Shown here: in pieces, positions 62,946 to 64,000 of the stretch | How the letters are laid out: the number at the start of each line of letters is the position of its first letter | Numbering within the stretch: the first letter of the stretch is position 1 | From: UBA6136 sp041178325 | GTDB lineage: Bacteria > Pseudomonadota > Gammaproteobacteria > Methylococcales > Methylococcaceae | NCBI GenBank assembly: GCA_041178325.1 | Contig: JBEGVN010000017.1 | Span: 89,446 to 153,445, forward strand | Direction: 5' to 3' | DNA length: 64,000 nucleotides | Program-made: the position numbers and the translations under genes | The notes under the pieces: model-generated | What the model saw: the letters and a program-made list of their open reading frames with translations, nothing else | Databases searched by the model: none | Told to the model about the DNA's origin: nothing

Positions 62946-63134
62946 ATGAATCAGCAAGTTACAAATGCTCTTACCGCCCTTGCAGGATTATTTATCGTGA
63001 CATGGATCGGGTTTGAGGTTTCTCGACGCCGCCATAAATTGCGCGAACTTTTCGACGTTCTCGACAAGGGAGATCGCAACCTTACGCTACAACTCGAAAA
63101 GTTGGTTCAGGAAAATGAAATAAAACCGCTTTAA
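62946..63134 (+). CDS. Hypothetical small membrane protein
   Basis: 62 residues. One membrane helix (about 8-26, ALTALAGLFIVTWIGFEV) is followed by a basic RRRHK stretch and a helical, charged cytoplasmic tail. Positive residues after the helix suggest the C-terminus is inside. No recognised family. It follows the 146-residue gene closely and is probably co-expressed. Confidence 0.55.
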   Translation: MNQQVTNALTALAGLFIVTWIGFEVSRRRHKLRELFDVLDKGDRNLTLQLEKLVQENEIKPL

Positions 63135-63391
63135 TTTGAGCCGAGTCGGATGAAAAGGAATTTGAATCCTAACCTCCCTCAGACCACCCACTCAAATCAC
63201 GACATAGCCAAAACTCCTGAGCTAACGTCAAAGATTTTGAGGTTACCCAATCTCAAGCAGCGTCAGGAAGTGCTTGGCCCAACTTCAAAAGCGTGAGCCC
63301 GCAAATAGAAAAAGTTGGGGATTTCGAAGACCAAGGCATGCCACAAAAGATCAGTAGCAAGGTTCGACCCGTTGGATAGGTCTTTAAAAGA
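63135..63391. other. Non-coding stretch without recognised features
   Basis: About 257 bases after the small membrane protein. No frame, hairpin or repeat of note is visible up to the tRNA fragment at 63392. Confidence 0.4.
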
Positions 63392-63435
63392 TGGAGCCGT
63401 CGAGAGGATTAGAACCCTCGACCCGCGCATTACAA
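63392..63435 (-). other. 3' half of a tRNA-Thr(TGT): candidate attachment site
   Basis: Read on the minus strand, these 44 bases begin with an anticodon-loop-like TTGTAA, continue through half of the anticodon stem and the T-arm (GGTTCTAATCC), and end in ...GACGGCTCCA with CCA at 63392. The bases further 5' (63436 onward) do not complete the anticodon stem, the D-arm or the acceptor stem, so this is only the 3' half of a tRNA gene. Tyrosine integrases commonly leave such a copy at one end of an integrated element, with the break in the anticodon loop. An integrase-like frame begins 146 bases to the right. The identity Thr is from the TGT anticodon reading. Confidence 0.6.
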
Positions 63436-63580
63436 GCAGCGTATCGACCGCATTTCTTTGGTCTCGCTTTCACCAACCTTCTTCCGATCTCAAATGGTTA
63501 CGTCTCAAATTTCAGTTTCGGTTGTAGCACGGTAAAAGACCGGCTACAAAACGCTAACTTGATGCTTTTCATAGGGTTAC

Positions 63581-64000
63581 GTGACCAAGGCGGCTGATGG
63601 CAATTTAGAACCCAGCCAAAGCAACCGTCGAAGCGTTGTCCCTATCCCCTCCTCTATTCATCACGTTCCAGGCTACCCAAAGAAGCTAATCATTTTCCTT
63701 GTGGAAGCTTCGCCCTATTGGTGGACACGATGCTGGTTTGAAGGAAAACATCACAAGCGCAGCACACGAACACAGGCAAAGCGAGTGGCCATTCGTTTTG
63801 CCAAGCGGTTCTTCGAGGAGTTGATCGTCAGCAAATTAGCCCCGGCGCCAACATCAAAAAAGAAAGCGACAAAGCCCTGATTCCTGATCTGTGCCGAAGG
63901 CTTAATCAAGGAAGATCAGCAAAAAGCGGAGCTTGGGGAGATTCCAAAACGCTACGCCGAACACCAACGAGACATCATCAAGGACTACCTCTTCCAACAG
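63581..64000 (+). pseudogene. Tyrosine integrase N-terminal part, interrupted by a stop and cut by the window end
   Basis: Residues 40-85 (ASPYWWTRCWFEGKHHKRST, then AIRFAKRFFEELI) match the N-terminal Arm-type region of tyrosine integrases. The frame stops at TGA 63878-63880, but the same frame continues with CAEGLIKEDQQKAELGEIP and HQRDIIKDYLFQQ to the end of the window, again in integrase-like order (start of the SAM-like core-binding domain). This suggests a nonsense mutation in a once-intact gene, although the catalytic domain is outside the window. The start (GTG 63581) is uncertain. Confidence 0.6.

Noticed and set aside
63392..63475. Complete tRNA-Thr gene
   Set aside because: Only the half from anticodon loop to CCA is present; no D-arm, 5' anticodon stem or 5' acceptor strand can be found.
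1..64000. CRISPR arrays, insertion sequences, rRNA operons
   Set aside because: No regularly spaced repeats, transposase frames with terminal repeats or rRNA-like segments were seen on either strand.

Overview
The window reads as chromosomal DNA of a Gram-negative proteobacterium, most likely a gammaproteobacterium living partly or wholly on methanol. The evidence is a lanthanide-type XoxF methanol dehydrogenase with helper genes, a SUF cluster led by an Rrf2 regulator, an MtnBDC methionine-salvage cluster, an RND efflux set, Mla-like phospholipid transport and an RF2 gene with the classic programmed frameshift. The genus cannot be fixed from the sequence alone.

Layout. 1-13429 is an exopolysaccharide or surface-glycan locus: polymerase/ligase, nucleotide-sugar dehydrogenase, flippase, four glycosyltransferases, a glutamine-dependent amidotransferase, and two sulfotransferases with an APS kinase. 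It probably makes a sulfated glycan. 13452-16200 holds a pirin and mtnB-mtnD-mtnC. 16443-19023 holds a Tat-exported MepK-like peptidase, a small acidic protein and an L,D-transpeptidase. 19161-25213 is a complete SUF iron-sulfur operon (regulator, sufBCDS, sufU, Rieske ferredoxin), followed by prfB and lysS.

27922-32896 is the methanol-oxidation region: XoxJ-like binding protein and xoxF on the minus strand, then a divergent quinoprotein-associated metallo-hydrolase and SoxYZ-like carrier. 32944-41022 is a minus-strand run in which glycogen-debranching glgX overlaps an RND tripartite pump. 41052-44711 is an Mla-like ABC lipid transporter. Divergent from it is a 982-residue TIR-like/STAND/TPR protein with the usual TIR catalytic glutamate replaced. 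47850-54592 holds housekeeping genes (argS, SPOR protein, glyoxalase, tsaC/sua5, murF, selO).

55099-63134 is more accessory: an orphan 97-residue protein, an LCIB-type putative carbonic anhydrase, an extended CrcB with a DUF190 partner, an AEC transporter, two secreted proteins (pentapeptide-repeat/DUF1566 and PPC-like), a diheme cytochrome, and a tiny ORF with a strong ribosome site and a terminator. At the right edge a 3' half of a tRNA-Thr followed by a stop-interrupted integrase N-terminus looks like the boundary of an integrated element that runs out of the window.
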